Source of the DNA: Bacteroidota bacterium
Lineage (GTDB): Bacteria > Bacteroidota > Ignavibacteria > Palsa-1295
Assembly (NCBI GenBank): GCA_021324735.1
Contig: JAJPIO010000016.1
Span: 62,001-126,000, forward strand
Length of the DNA: 64,000 bases
Reading direction: 5' to 3'
The notes beneath the pieces were generated by a model. The model was not told where the DNA came from. It did no database searches and was given only the letters and a program-made list of their open reading frames with translations. A program made the translations under genes and the position numbers. Within the stretch, counting starts at the first letter, position 1. Each line of letters opens with the position of its first letter. This document shows, piece after piece, positions 53,631-62,423 of the stretch.

Positions 53631-54521
53631 ATGGAAGATATGAACCGGCCTATCCCGCAAGTGACATTACCGAATTTTGACAAAATGTGGAATTATGGCG
53701 ATCCTGCCGAGACTGAGCAGCGGTTTCGCGCGATATTACCACGAGCTGAGGTTTCGCACGACGTTGAATATTTAGCACAACTTCTAACTCAGATCGCTCG
53801 ATGCGAAGGATTGCAGGGCAAATTTCAAGCGAGCCATTCTACTTTAGATACGGTCGAAAAATTAATGTCTCTCAATAATTTAAGGCTTGCTAAAGTGCGG
53901 TATTTGCTCGAGCGCGGACGTGCCTTTAATTCAAGTGGTAAACCAGAAGCTGCTAAGCCATTATTCTTAAGCGCCTATGAACTGGCGGACCATCTAGGAG
54001 AAGCTCGCTATGCGATCGATGCAGTCCATATGGTGGCGATTGCTGAACCAGATCCTAAAGATCAGGTCGAATGGAACCTCAAAGGTATCGCAATGTGCGA
54101 GGCTGACCCGACGCAAAAGGGATGGCTCCATGCTTTGCTAAACAATATCGGCGAAAGCTATCTTGCGATCAAAGACTATTCTCGGGCATACCAAAGCTTC
54201 CATAGACTCGCCCAACTTCAGAAAGAAAGCCAAGGTAAAGCCGATAAGTATACGGTTAAGGATGAGGCGAAAGCCTTAAGACTCGGAGGAGACGCCGAGA
54301 AGTCGTTAGAGCTTATAGAACCGATCCTTAAAAGCCTGTTGGACGAAGGCCAGGATGACGGATATATTCGACAGGAATACGCTGAGGCCTTATATGCCGT
54401 TGGTAGAGTAAACGAAGCGAAGCCACATTTTTCAAAGGCCTTCGAATTATTATCGATCGATAGCTGGGCCGCTCAGAACGACGTAGAAGGCATCGAGAGA
54501 GCAAAGCGCCTAAGCGAATAG
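53631..54521 (+). CDS. TPR-like helical repeat protein
   Basis: Cytoplasmic-looking protein of 296 residues without signal peptide. It is built of paired helices that resemble tetratricopeptide repeats: EAAKPLFLSAYELADHLGEA, LLNNIGESYLAIKDYSRAYQ, ALRLGGDAEKSLELIEPILK and EYAEALYAVGRVNEAKPHF, spaced about 34-40 residues apart. Such proteins serve as scaffolds for protein contacts. There is no enzyme motif, and the neighbours give no clue. It stands alone after a terminator, with the next gene convergent. Confidence 0.78.
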   Translation: MEDMNRPIPQVTLPNFDKMWNYGDPAETEQRFRAILPRAEVSHDVEYLAQLLTQIARCEGLQGKFQASHSTLDTVEKLMSLNNLRLAKVRYLLERGRAFNSSGKPEAAKPLFLSAYELADHLGEARYAIDAVHMVAIAEPDPKDQVEWNLKGIAMCEADPTQKGWLHALLNNIGESYLAIKDYSRAYQSFHRLAQLQKESQGKADKYTVKDEAKALRLGGDAEKSLELIEPILKSLLDEGQDDGYIRQEYAEALYAVGRVNEAKPHFSKAFELLSIDSWAAQNDVEGIERAKRLSE

Positions 54522-54652
54522 ATCAGAACAGCCAATTACGGTGGATATCTAAAATGTCCATAAGATACATTATGTAAAGTCACGAACGCCGAAGTCTATG
54601 TGGAAAAGCCTGGTTATGCTTCCCTGTTAAAGCCTGTGAGTACCTTCGGGAG

Positions 54653-55768
54653 TTATGGTTTTGCTTCCCGGATCACATTGAGGGACCGCATATTCTTTTC
54701 GGCGAACTCAAAGATCTCTCCGACGTCGGTCTGCTCGTTAAGCCAGTTCACATATTCCTGCACACTTTGCTGAACTGACCCCATTGGCTGCCAGCCAAGC
54801 GCTCGAAGCTTCGAAATATCCGAACAAGAATTCCTGGTATCTCCAAATCTAAAAACTCCCGGAATGTTTGGCTCAAGATGATCGCAGCCAGAGATCTTCG
54901 CCACGATCCGGTCGAACTCTCTGACCGAATAAGCTTTCCCGCCCCCGACATTGAACTGTTCACCGATCATCGCCTCATTATCAAGAGCCATTAAGTTCGC
55001 CTTTACGACGTCCTGGTAATTTACAAAGTCACGGTGCATTTCACCGTCCTCATAGATCGTGGGAGCCTTTTTGAAGTAATAATGAAGAGCAAATATTCGG
55101 CAGGCGCCAGAATAGGCATTGTAAAATGATTGGCGGGGACCTTGGACGATCGAGTATCTTAAGGCCACGCTCGGAATGTCATAACGACGGCCAAATGATA
55201 AAGTCATCTGCTCCTGGGACTGCTTGGAGAGCGCATATTGATTTTCTGGATGGGAAAAGCTCTCAGGCGTCCACTGCCACTCGGCATCTCGTCCGCACTG
55301 TGGGCATTTCATGCTCCAATCACCCCGCTCCAGTTGATCAACTGGTCTGGCTGAAGGGCCTATAAGTCCGTGCTCCTCACATTTGTATAGACCTTCGCCA
55401 TTTACCGCCTGAGAGCTAGCCACCACAACTCGGCGGATCGGCAACTTATTCGCTACAATGAGCTCATATAGGAGCGCCGTACCGACCGAATTGACACTGA
55501 AGAACGTGCTGAAATCTGGCAGATAGTCTTGATACGCGGCCAAATGGACAACGGCATTGACACCCTGAAGCGCATCGAGAAAGACTTTGGCATCACGTAC
55601 ATCGCCGACTATAAGCCTCGCTTTTGGATTAAGATAGGGCGGTATCCCCTTTAAATGAACAGGCTTAGAGAGATTATCTAAGATCACCACCTCATCACCA
55701 CGTTCAATAAGGGCATCTGCTGTGTGTGAGCCTATAAATCCAGCACCACCGGTGATTAAAACCTTCAT
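54653..55768 (-). CDS. SDR sugar-nucleotide epimerase with zinc-ribbon insertion
   Basis: Extended short-chain dehydrogenase (371 residues) acting on nucleotide sugars. NAD-binding GGAGFIGS at residues 7-14; catalytic Tyr178-x3-Lys182 in YALSK. An insertion at about 128-170 holds Cys130-x2-His133 and Cys155-x2-Cys158 (KCEEHG, MKCPQCG), a probable zinc ribbon. This insertion is known from the dTDP-L-rhamnose 4-epimerase/WbiB-like branch of the family, so 6-deoxy-L-talose formation or a related epimerisation is likely, though not proven. It is the last gene of the polysaccharide cluster, 50 bp after the acetyltransferase. Confidence 0.85.
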   Translation of the reverse strand: MKVLITGGAGFIGSHTADALIERGDEVVILDNLSKPVHLKGIPPYLNPKARLIVGDVRDAKVFLDALQGVNAVVHLAAYQDYLPDFSTFFSVNSVGTALLYELIVANKLPIRRVVVASSQAVNGEGLYKCEEHGLIGPSARPVDQLERGDWSMKCPQCGRDAEWQWTPESFSHPENQYALSKQSQEQMTLSFGRRYDIPSVALRYSIVQGPRQSFYNAYSGACRIFALHYYFKKAPTIYEDGEMHRDFVNYQDVVKANLMALDNEAMIGEQFNVGGGKAYSVREFDRIVAKISGCDHLEPNIPGVFRFGDTRNSCSDISKLRALGWQPMGSVQQSVQEYVNWLNEQTDVGEIFEFAEKNMRSLNVIREAKP

Positions 55769-55818
55769 TCGAAATTGACTTGTGAGAACAAGAACCCTAA
55801 AACGGATAGAAGCCGGAA

Positions 55819-56328
55819 TTAGTCGCTTGGAGATGTCGTGACTTTTTCTCCAGCCTTATTGACCCAGCCGGCATGTTTGGCAGGCGAGCCCACCACCAAC
55901 TCATAGTCCTTTACATCCCGAGTGACTACAGAGCCCGCACCGATCATAGCATACTTCCCTATCGTCACCGGTAGGATCGTTGCATTGGCTCCAATAGAAG
56001 CGCCTTCCTGAATTATAGTGCGCTTGGGATGCTGGTGGTACACTTTGCTTCGGGGGCGCAGGTCATTCGTAAATGCTACGTTAGGGCCAATAAAGACCAG
56101 ATCGCCGACCTCCACACCTTCCCAAACACTGACGCCGTTCTTAATGGTAACATCATTACCTATCTTCACGCCTGTCTCGATGAAGGAATGATCTCCAATG
56201 TTGCATCCTGTTCCGACGACCGCCCCCTTCATAACATGAGCAAAAGCCCAGATACGTGTACCAGTGCCAATATTCTCAGATTCGACGAGGGCGTGAGGAT
56301 GGACAAAAATTTCATATTGCTGCGACAT
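55819..56328 (-). CDS. Left-handed beta-helix N-acetyltransferase (WbpD/WlbB-like)
   Basis: Acyltransferase of 169 residues with hexapeptide repeats forming a left-handed beta helix (IGTGTRIW, VGTGCNIGDHSFIETGVKIG, IGANATILPVTIGKYAMIGAGSVV). The segment VFIGPNVAFTNDLRPR is typical of the WbpD/WlbB enzymes, which acetylate the 3-amino group of UDP-2-acetamido-3-amino-2,3-dideoxyglucuronate with acetyl-CoA. Its start overlaps the 3' end of the dehydrogenase gene by 17 bp, so the two are translated together; that partner is the enzyme that acts two steps earlier in the same pathway. Confidence 0.88.
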   Translation of the reverse strand: MSQQYEIFVHPHALVESENIGTGTRIWAFAHVMKGAVVGTGCNIGDHSFIETGVKIGNDVTIKNGVSVWEGVEVGDLVFIGPNVAFTNDLRPRSKVYHQHPKRTIIQEGASIGANATILPVTIGKYAMIGAGSVVTRDVKDYELVVGSPAKHAGWVNKAGEKVTTSPSD

Positions 56329-57337
56329 CTGCTACCGGTTTATTTATCTCCTCGGAAATCATCTCCAGCAAGCGAACCACTTCCGCTCCAATTTTTCCAC
56401 CATTGATTGGCTCTCTGCCTGACTCGATGCAATCCACGAAGTGACGGCATTCAGCCGCTAACGGTTCGTGCCGAGGAAGTGTGGGAATAAAAATATCACC
56501 AGGGCGATAGGTAAGCTCGGCAGCTTGCGATTCATCGGCACCAACACGCGTATCGACTCCCTGCGAGTACACTTTAACCTTCTCAGCAGGCTGCATGTCA
56601 TCGAATACCACCGTCCCTCCTTCGGCGCTGATCTGCATCAGGCGTACCTTATTGGAGGTTACCCAGCTTACGTGAATGTGAGCAGTTACACCACAGGTAA
56701 ATTCTATAAAGATATGCGTAAGATCCGCAAGCGTCTCCTTAACAAAACTATTGCCCATGACCTGGATCTGCGATACCTCGGTGGATAATCCTGATTGCCA
56801 CATAAGGTAAATCAGGATAGATAGGTCGTGCGGAGCGAGATCCCAAACGACATCCACTTCAGAAGCAGGCGGCCCAAGATTGATGCGGATAGAGTCAATG
56901 TGAAAAAGCTTACCCAAATTCCCACTAGAAATTCGAGAAGCCAACCACTCGACAGCTGGCGAAAATTGGTATACATGGCCCACGGTAAGTACCAGCCCCA
57001 GCGAATCGGCGAGATCGCGGAGCTTCAAAGCCTCTTCGTATCTATAGGCGAGAGGTTTTTCGATCATGGCATGCTTCCCAGCCTCCAGCACTCTCCTCCC
57101 CACCTCATAATGAGTTGGTACCGGAGTAGCGATCGCAACGGCGTCAATGTCAGGGTCATTCAAAAGATCCTCCATATCGTTGGTCACGCGAATATGGGGA
57201 TACCGCTTCGTGACAAACTGAAGACGGCCTTGCTTACGATCGGCAACCGCGACTATAGCGGCTCCTTCGGTATCGTTAAATGCGCGCACCAGGTTCGAGC
57301 CCCAGTACCCAGCGCCGATAATTCCTATTTTTACCAC
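56312..57337 (-). CDS. Gfo/Idh/MocA dehydrogenase (WbpB/WlbA-like)
   Basis: NAD-dependent oxidoreductase of 341 residues. Rossmann motif GIIGAGYWGSNLVRAF at residues 4-19 and the substrate-site EKPLAYRYEEA (EKP motif, about residues 93-103) are clear. Beside a WlbB-like acetyltransferase and a DegT aminotransferase it fits the WbpB/WlbA enzyme that oxidises C3 of UDP-N-acetylglucosaminuronic acid so that an amino group can be added. A general sugar dehydrogenase role cannot be excluded. It overlaps the acetyltransferase gene by 17 bp. Confidence 0.88.
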   Translation of the reverse strand: MVKIGIIGAGYWGSNLVRAFNDTEGAAIVAVADRKQGRLQFVTKRYPHIRVTNDMEDLLNDPDIDAVAIATPVPTHYEVGRRVLEAGKHAMIEKPLAYRYEEALKLRDLADSLGLVLTVGHVYQFSPAVEWLASRISSGNLGKLFHIDSIRINLGPPASEVDVVWDLAPHDLSILIYLMWQSGLSTEVSQIQVMGNSFVKETLADLTHIFIEFTCGVTAHIHVSWVTSNKVRLMQISAEGGTVVFDDMQPAEKVKVYSQGVDTRVGADESQAAELTYRPGDIFIPTLPRHEPLAAECRHFVDCIESGREPINGGKIGAEVVRLLEMISEEINKPVADVAAI

Positions 57338-57345
57338 GCTATGAA

Positions 57346-58803
57346 TTAGCCTCCACCTTTACCTGTAAAAACAACACCGATCGTTCGGAGAACAATCGCA
57401 GTATCTAACCATGGCGATACATTGTGAATATAATATAGATCGAGTATCACCATGTCATTGAAACTGACACTGCTCCGCCCGCTCACCTGCCATAAGCCCG
57501 TCATCCCGGGACGCACGGCAAAACGCTCTTTATGCCAACTTGCATACTGCTCATACTCGTACGGTAAACACGGCCGAGGACCTACCAGCGACATATCGCC
57601 TTTAACCACATTCCAGAGTTGAGGCAATTCGTCGAGAGAATGCTTTCGAAGCCAGCGCCCGATACCGGTAATACGTGGGTCATTCGAAAGCTTAGCTGTA
57701 GGCCTCGAGCCAAGACGAATATGCTCGCTGACATGCTCTCGGTGTATCTCATCTGCCTGACCAAGCCGCATGGTTCGAAACTTGAACCAGCGGAATATTT
57801 TCCCTTTCTGCCCGACGACCTCAGTATGGAATAACAGCGGTCCGGCACTGCCAATTTTTATAAGGATCGCGATCACCAATAAGAACGGCGATAGTATGAT
57901 AAGTCCAAAACTTGCGCCCAAGATATCGATAACCCGTTTTAAATAAATACCGTAGAAGCCATGAAGTCCTGGAGATATCGGTGCAGCTGAGACGTTTAGG
58001 AATTCGGACACACTCCTCGTCACTCGTTCCTGCACGACCTTGAAATGATCGCTGAGTAAATGGATAGGAACCCCTGTTTCCCGTGCTTCGCTGATAAGGC
58101 GTACGACGTCCTCGTAAGGTAGATCGTTTTCGGCGACCACCACCTCGTGAATATTATGAGTGGTGACAAATTCCTTGAGTAGTGGAATCGTATTCATGAC
58201 GATGGCGCCCGTCGACTCAGAGCTGTAATTCCCATTCTGGTCGACGACTGCGACCACCTCGAATGGTCGCGTCTTTCCACTCATTGATTGAGAGAGTAGC
58301 TCCTGAGCTTCAGCGCTTGTACCGACCAGTAAAATACGGCGAACTTCAATACCGGTAATCGTAGGAAGTAAGAGCTTGCGAAATAATACAATCCTAAAGA
58401 ACGAAAGAAGGACTAAAGAGCAAAAGGTAAAAAGAAATAGATTGATGCGGCTATGCTGTATCCAATCTTGCCGAATAAAAAAGAGTACGGCAATCAGCAG
58501 CAACGCATTAATAAGTAATGCCCGCGAAAGATGGGCGAACTGCGTAACACCGGTCGAATAGATCTTTTGCTTATAGAGAAGATGCTGTCGTAAGATCAAT
58601 ACGAGAAGCGGAAATGATGCGTAAAGAATAAGCACACGAAACACATATTCTTCGAGCGAATGGGTTACATCATAGTCATCATACCCGGTAAAATAGTGCA
58701 GCAACAGCGTTGCGATGGCGGCCAGTGTCACCGCGACCCAGTCGAGGATCAGCAAAGTCACTTTTGGCCAGCCATGGCGCCTGATAGTTGCAGCGAAGAT
58801 CAT
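57346..58803 (-). CDS. Polyprenyl glycosylphosphotransferase, long form
   Basis: Initiating phosphoglycosyltransferase (485 residues, WbaP/WcaJ type). Four or five membrane helices fill the first 130 residues, then a cytoplasmic CoA-binding-like domain (about 145-270, ILLVGTSAEAQEL, VVAENDLPYEDVVRLI), then the catalytic domain with a helix at 290-315 and KHSLDELPQLWNVVKGDMSL, VGPRPCLPYE and PGMTGLWQVSGR. It loads the first sugar phosphate onto undecaprenyl phosphate at the inner membrane. It lies between the aminotransferase (18 bp) and dehydrogenase (8 bp) genes. The short homologue at 36810 shares only the catalytic part. Confidence 0.93.
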   Translation of the reverse strand: MIFAATIRRHGWPKVTLLILDWVAVTLAAIATLLLHYFTGYDDYDVTHSLEEYVFRVLILYASFPLLVLILRQHLLYKQKIYSTGVTQFAHLSRALLINALLLIAVLFFIRQDWIQHSRINLFLFTFCSLVLLSFFRIVLFRKLLLPTITGIEVRRILLVGTSAEAQELLSQSMSGKTRPFEVVAVVDQNGNYSSESTGAIVMNTIPLLKEFVTTHNIHEVVVAENDLPYEDVVRLISEARETGVPIHLLSDHFKVVQERVTRSVSEFLNVSAAPISPGLHGFYGIYLKRVIDILGASFGLIILSPFLLVIAILIKIGSAGPLLFHTEVVGQKGKIFRWFKFRTMRLGQADEIHREHVSEHIRLGSRPTAKLSNDPRITGIGRWLRKHSLDELPQLWNVVKGDMSLVGPRPCLPYEYEQYASWHKERFAVRPGMTGLWQVSGRSSVSFNDMVILDLYYIHNVSPWLDTAIVLRTIGVVFTGKGGG

Positions 58804-58821
58804 CGGACGAATACTCGAACG

Positions 58822-59922
58822 TTACTGATAAAACGTCTCTATTGATTTAGACACAAATTCTATTTGTTCTTCGGACAACTCGGGATACATTGGCAAAGAT
58901 AATATCCGTTTGGCAGCTTTTTCAGCGCGCGGGAACGCCCCTTCTTTGTATCCCAGAGAAGCAAAGCACGGCTGCATGTGAAGCGGAGTCGGATAGTGCA
59001 ATCCTACCCCAATCTCCTTTTCTTCCAAATATCGCTTAAGCGCATCCCGATCATTCGCCTGAATAACATACAAATGATAGACATGCTTTGCGTGCTCACG
59101 CACACGTGGAACGCTGACCTGAGGTAAAGCCTTCACGAGCGAATTGTAGCACTCGGCATTTGCACGGCGTTGGTCTGTCCATTTACGAAGATGAGGTAAC
59201 TTCGTACTTAGAATAGCTCCTTGTAGGGCCTCCAGGCGATAATTATGTCCTGCAACCACGTGCGTATATTTATGCTCTGAACCATGGTCGCGCAACCGGC
59301 GCATTCGTGTGGCTAAATCCACGTCATTGGTAATAACCGCGCCTCCCTCCCCATAGGCCCCAAGATTCTTACCTGGATAAAAACTAAAACATGTAGCCGC
59401 TCCCCAATTTCCCACCGATTTTCCATGGAGCGAAGCAAGATGAGCTTGGGCGGCATCTTCGACGATCAATAACCCGTGACGAGATGCAATTGCCGCAATC
59501 GCATCCATTTGTGCGGGTTGGCCATATAAATGGACCGGCAGGATCGCACGAGTCCTCCGTGTTATTCGCCGTTCCACGTCTTCCGGATCGATACCATAAT
59601 ATTCATCGTGATCCACAAAGATCGGAGTAGCGCCTGCCAGCAGCACTGCCTCAGCTGTGGCAATAAAGGTGTTAACCGGAAGAATAACCTCATCACCTTT
59701 TTTAATGCCCAGAGCCCACAATGCTAAATGGAGTGCAGATGTGCCGTTGTTGGTGGCAATGCAGTGAGCAGCATCATGCTCACGAGCAAAATCATCCTCA
59801 AATCTCGTGACTTCAGGGCCGAGAATATATTGGGTCGAATCGAGTACCCGGGTGACGGCCTCTGCTATCTCACTGCGTATGGAATCGTACTGAATTTTAA
59901 GGTCGAGAAACGGAACGCGCAT
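58822..59922 (-). CDS. DegT/DnrJ/EryC1/StrS aminotransferase (WbpE/WlbC-like)
   Basis: PLP-dependent sugar aminotransferase of 366 residues. The cofactor lysine is Lys185 in FSFYPGKNLGAYGEGG; NNGTSALHLAL and the VEDAAQAH segment bind PLP. In this cluster the best fit is the 3-amino transfer to UDP-2-acetamido-3-keto-glucuronate (WbpE/WlbC), between the dehydrogenase and acetyltransferase steps. A different keto sugar is possible. It lies 3 bp after the O-antigen polymerase/ligase gene. Confidence 0.92.
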   Translation of the reverse strand: MRVPFLDLKIQYDSIRSEIAEAVTRVLDSTQYILGPEVTRFEDDFAREHDAAHCIATNNGTSALHLALWALGIKKGDEVILPVNTFIATAEAVLLAGATPIFVDHDEYYGIDPEDVERRITRRTRAILPVHLYGQPAQMDAIAAIASRHGLLIVEDAAQAHLASLHGKSVGNWGAATCFSFYPGKNLGAYGEGGAVITNDVDLATRMRRLRDHGSEHKYTHVVAGHNYRLEALQGAILSTKLPHLRKWTDQRRANAECYNSLVKALPQVSVPRVREHAKHVYHLYVIQANDRDALKRYLEEKEIGVGLHYPTPLHMQPCFASLGYKEGAFPRAEKAAKRILSLPMYPELSEEQIEFVSKSIETFYQ

Positions 59923-59925
59923 AGA

Positions 59926-61245
59926 TCAAATAGCTGCTGCTAAATTCATTTCTTCCTGGATCACGGTAACATCTTCCTCTGGAAGGACAAGCTGTTCCTG
60001 TCCTCTATTCACTCGTTCTTCGTACGCGAGCCGTGCACCGAACCCCATAAACACGAACAAGTACTGCGTGAAAACATAAAAGTAAAAGAATGTATTATCG
60101 CTTGTACAACTCACAGCGAACATGATCGGAGTCATGATAAGGATCGCCTTGAACGGGAAGTACTCCTTCATTCCCCGCCCCCACAAAAGCCCTCGGATGA
60201 ATATGTCTGCAAGACCGATGTATAGTAGAATTAGCCCAATCCTTCCTCCATCGAACCGTATTCGAAGATATTCATTGTGCGGCGCCCCGACCATCGTGAT
60301 ATGCTCGGTGAGCCATTTGGCATATACTTCTGTGCCGCCGGCACCGTATCCCCATAGCGGCCCTTGGTCGGCTTTATCCTCAAAGTATTTTTGGAAAAAG
60401 CTACGGCCGCTATCACGCATGTTTAAGGTGTCATCCGAATTGAAAAATTTTGATTTTGTCGGAAGCACCCATAAAATTCCGATCAGAAGCGCGATGACGA
60501 TCGTCCCTATAGCTGTAAATTGAAGATTGCGTCGATAGAAAATTGCAACCAGGGAGCCCGCGATGAATACAAACGTCGGTGTACGGCTACCGGCAAGCAG
60601 TAGTAACACCACATCGATCGCATAAACTGCTAACAATTTCCATTCGAATTTCTCCATCATCCTCATCATTAGAATGGTGGACATCGTCACATAAAAATAT
60701 GCAGTGACAGTACGGTAGCCGATGACCCCCTCGGTCATCGAGCCGGCGCCCTTGATCACTGACCAGCCGGTATACGCGTTATATAGATCAAAGACTGCAA
60801 CTGTGAGATTGATCGCCATCATCCACTTGAAGTATCGATCTATATGGAAGTCATTCTGAATGACATTAAATGCAATAAGATAGAGGAACGATGGAAACGC
60901 AATCTCCAGAACAGTGCGAATGCCCGTCGAAAGATTTTCGGACCAACCGAGGGAGACAAAATAATAGGCCAGAAATAGCCACCATAGTTTTGGCGAGTAT
61001 TTCCATGCACGGCGTTTCTCCGTCGAGCTCAGCTTTTGCCACGTCATAATACAGACCACCATCGGCAATACGCCGCTGAAAAGCTCTACCTCCGTAAAAC
61101 CGAGGTTAATATAAAAGCTTTTAAAACCAAAGAGAATGTAAAAGACCGGCGTTGCAAAGGACCAGAGAATAGTATAAGGACGCGCCGTTTTGGAAATAAG
61201 ACCAATAAGAACCAGCAGTATCCCGATAGCGAGAATATCATTCAT
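59926..61245 (-). CDS. O-antigen polymerase/ligase-like membrane protein
   Basis: Polytopic inner-membrane protein (439 residues, about 11-12 helices) of the Wzy/WaaL group. The large loop between late helices contains the conserved GYGAGGTEVYAKWL and the HNEYLRIRFDGGRIGL segment; an HNxYL pattern is a hallmark of O-antigen ligase-type proteins. It polymerises lipid-linked repeat units or attaches them to lipid A core or protein; the two roles cannot be told apart by sequence. It overlaps the upstream glycosyltransferase gene by 4 bp (61242-61245). Confidence 0.9.
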   Translation of the reverse strand: MNDILAIGILLVLIGLISKTARPYTILWSFATPVFYILFGFKSFYINLGFTEVELFSGVLPMVVCIMTWQKLSSTEKRRAWKYSPKLWWLFLAYYFVSLGWSENLSTGIRTVLEIAFPSFLYLIAFNVIQNDFHIDRYFKWMMAINLTVAVFDLYNAYTGWSVIKGAGSMTEGVIGYRTVTAYFYVTMSTILMMRMMEKFEWKLLAVYAIDVVLLLLAGSRTPTFVFIAGSLVAIFYRRNLQFTAIGTIVIALLIGILWVLPTKSKFFNSDDTLNMRDSGRSFFQKYFEDKADQGPLWGYGAGGTEVYAKWLTEHITMVGAPHNEYLRIRFDGGRIGLILLYIGLADIFIRGLLWGRGMKEYFPFKAILIMTPIMFAVSCTSDNTFFYFYVFTQYLFVFMGFGARLAYEERVNRGQEQLVLPEEDVTVIQEEMNLAAAI

Positions 61246-62423
61246 GCGCTATGTACCTCCGTTTGTCGAATTGCAGAATCTATATAGTCGCTTACTGATT
61301 CACGCTGTAATCCGAGAAGCTCTCTATATATTCGAACCTGAGCCTCAGCTATTTTCTCGTGTGTAAAGTGCTTTTTGACGCGTTCGAGACCGGCTGCTCT
61401 CAGTCTCACCCGTTCTCTCGTATCAATGAGAGAACCCAATTTGAGTGCAAGATCATCAATATTCCCTTCTTCGAAGATAAGCCCTGCATCGCCAATAACA
61501 TTCGGTATCTCGCCAGACGACGATCCAACGACAGGCACGCCGCACGCCATCGCTTCAATAAGGATATGGCCGAACTGCTCGACCCACTCCGGCGTGGACC
61601 GGCTCGGAAGAACAAGAACATCCATTTCATCGAAATGAGGAACAAGCTGCTCATTACGAACAGCTTCGGAATGTCGAAGAGGAACCCCATAATGGGCGGC
61701 TTCCCGTTTTGCATCTTCGAGCGCTTCGCCTCCACCTACAAAGTATAGAGAAACTTCATTGGTCCTGGAGAGTTGAGCCGAGGCTCTTACCAGGTCAAGA
61801 ACTCCTTTTTCTGTAGTAATCCGGCCAGCATATCCGATCGTAAATGGACGTTCTGCAGAGAAATTCGATATAGGTTGGTAAACGCTTACATCAACCCCCA
61901 ACTGCGGCAGTATCGAGATGGGCTTTTGGAATCCATGTTCTTTCAAAATCTCTTTAGCTGCAGAATTACCCGCTATTGCGGCATCGGAGTTTTTAAGGTT
62001 GAATGATTCCAGGATTCGCTTTATGCCTCTCGGTCGATATGGTAAATTCCACCAAGTAAAAAAGAGTGCTTTGGAGCGACGTGAAAACAACTTAACAGCC
62101 AACAATATTTGTGTAAACGATACTGCATAAGCACCTTGCTCGACATGCACGATATCAGGTTTTAACGTAGCTATTAAAGAAAAAATAGAAGGATTATAAA
62201 AGTAAGCGCCTTCCTTGCCAAGCAAAAAAGCGGGGATTATACGGTGGGTAACATTTGGGGCTTCCGCACGGTCAAACGTGTCGGTTTTATTATTGTATAA
62301 GGGCCCTCGCCATCCCTGTGGTGTGACGAGTGTGATCTCAACGCCGGGCTGGCGTGCAAGCGCAACGATCTTCGCCTGATTGGCGCGAATCGTATAGGTA
62401 TGCCCGACGTAGAGGATATTCAT
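61242..62423 (-). CDS. Glycosyltransferase family 4
   Basis: Retaining GT-B glycosyltransferase of 393 residues. The donor-binding C-terminal domain is clear: IGYAGRITTEKGVLDLV, and EQFGHILIEAMACGVPVVGS, with the E-x7-E pattern of GT4. The N-terminal domain starts with NILYVGHTYTIR, the acceptor side. It adds a sugar to the growing lipid-linked glycan at the cytoplasmic face; the sugar is unknown. Its start overlaps the previous gene's stop by 4 bp (62420-62423), so the cluster is tightly packed. Confidence 0.92.
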   Translation of the reverse strand: MNILYVGHTYTIRANQAKIVALARQPGVEITLVTPQGWRGPLYNNKTDTFDRAEAPNVTHRIIPAFLLGKEGAYFYNPSIFSLIATLKPDIVHVEQGAYAVSFTQILLAVKLFSRRSKALFFTWWNLPYRPRGIKRILESFNLKNSDAAIAGNSAAKEILKEHGFQKPISILPQLGVDVSVYQPISNFSAERPFTIGYAGRITTEKGVLDLVRASAQLSRTNEVSLYFVGGGEALEDAKREAAHYGVPLRHSEAVRNEQLVPHFDEMDVLVLPSRSTPEWVEQFGHILIEAMACGVPVVGSSSGEIPNVIGDAGLIFEEGNIDDLALKLGSLIDTRERVRLRAAGLERVKKHFTHEKIAEAQVRIYRELLGLQRESVSDYIDSAIRQTEVHSA

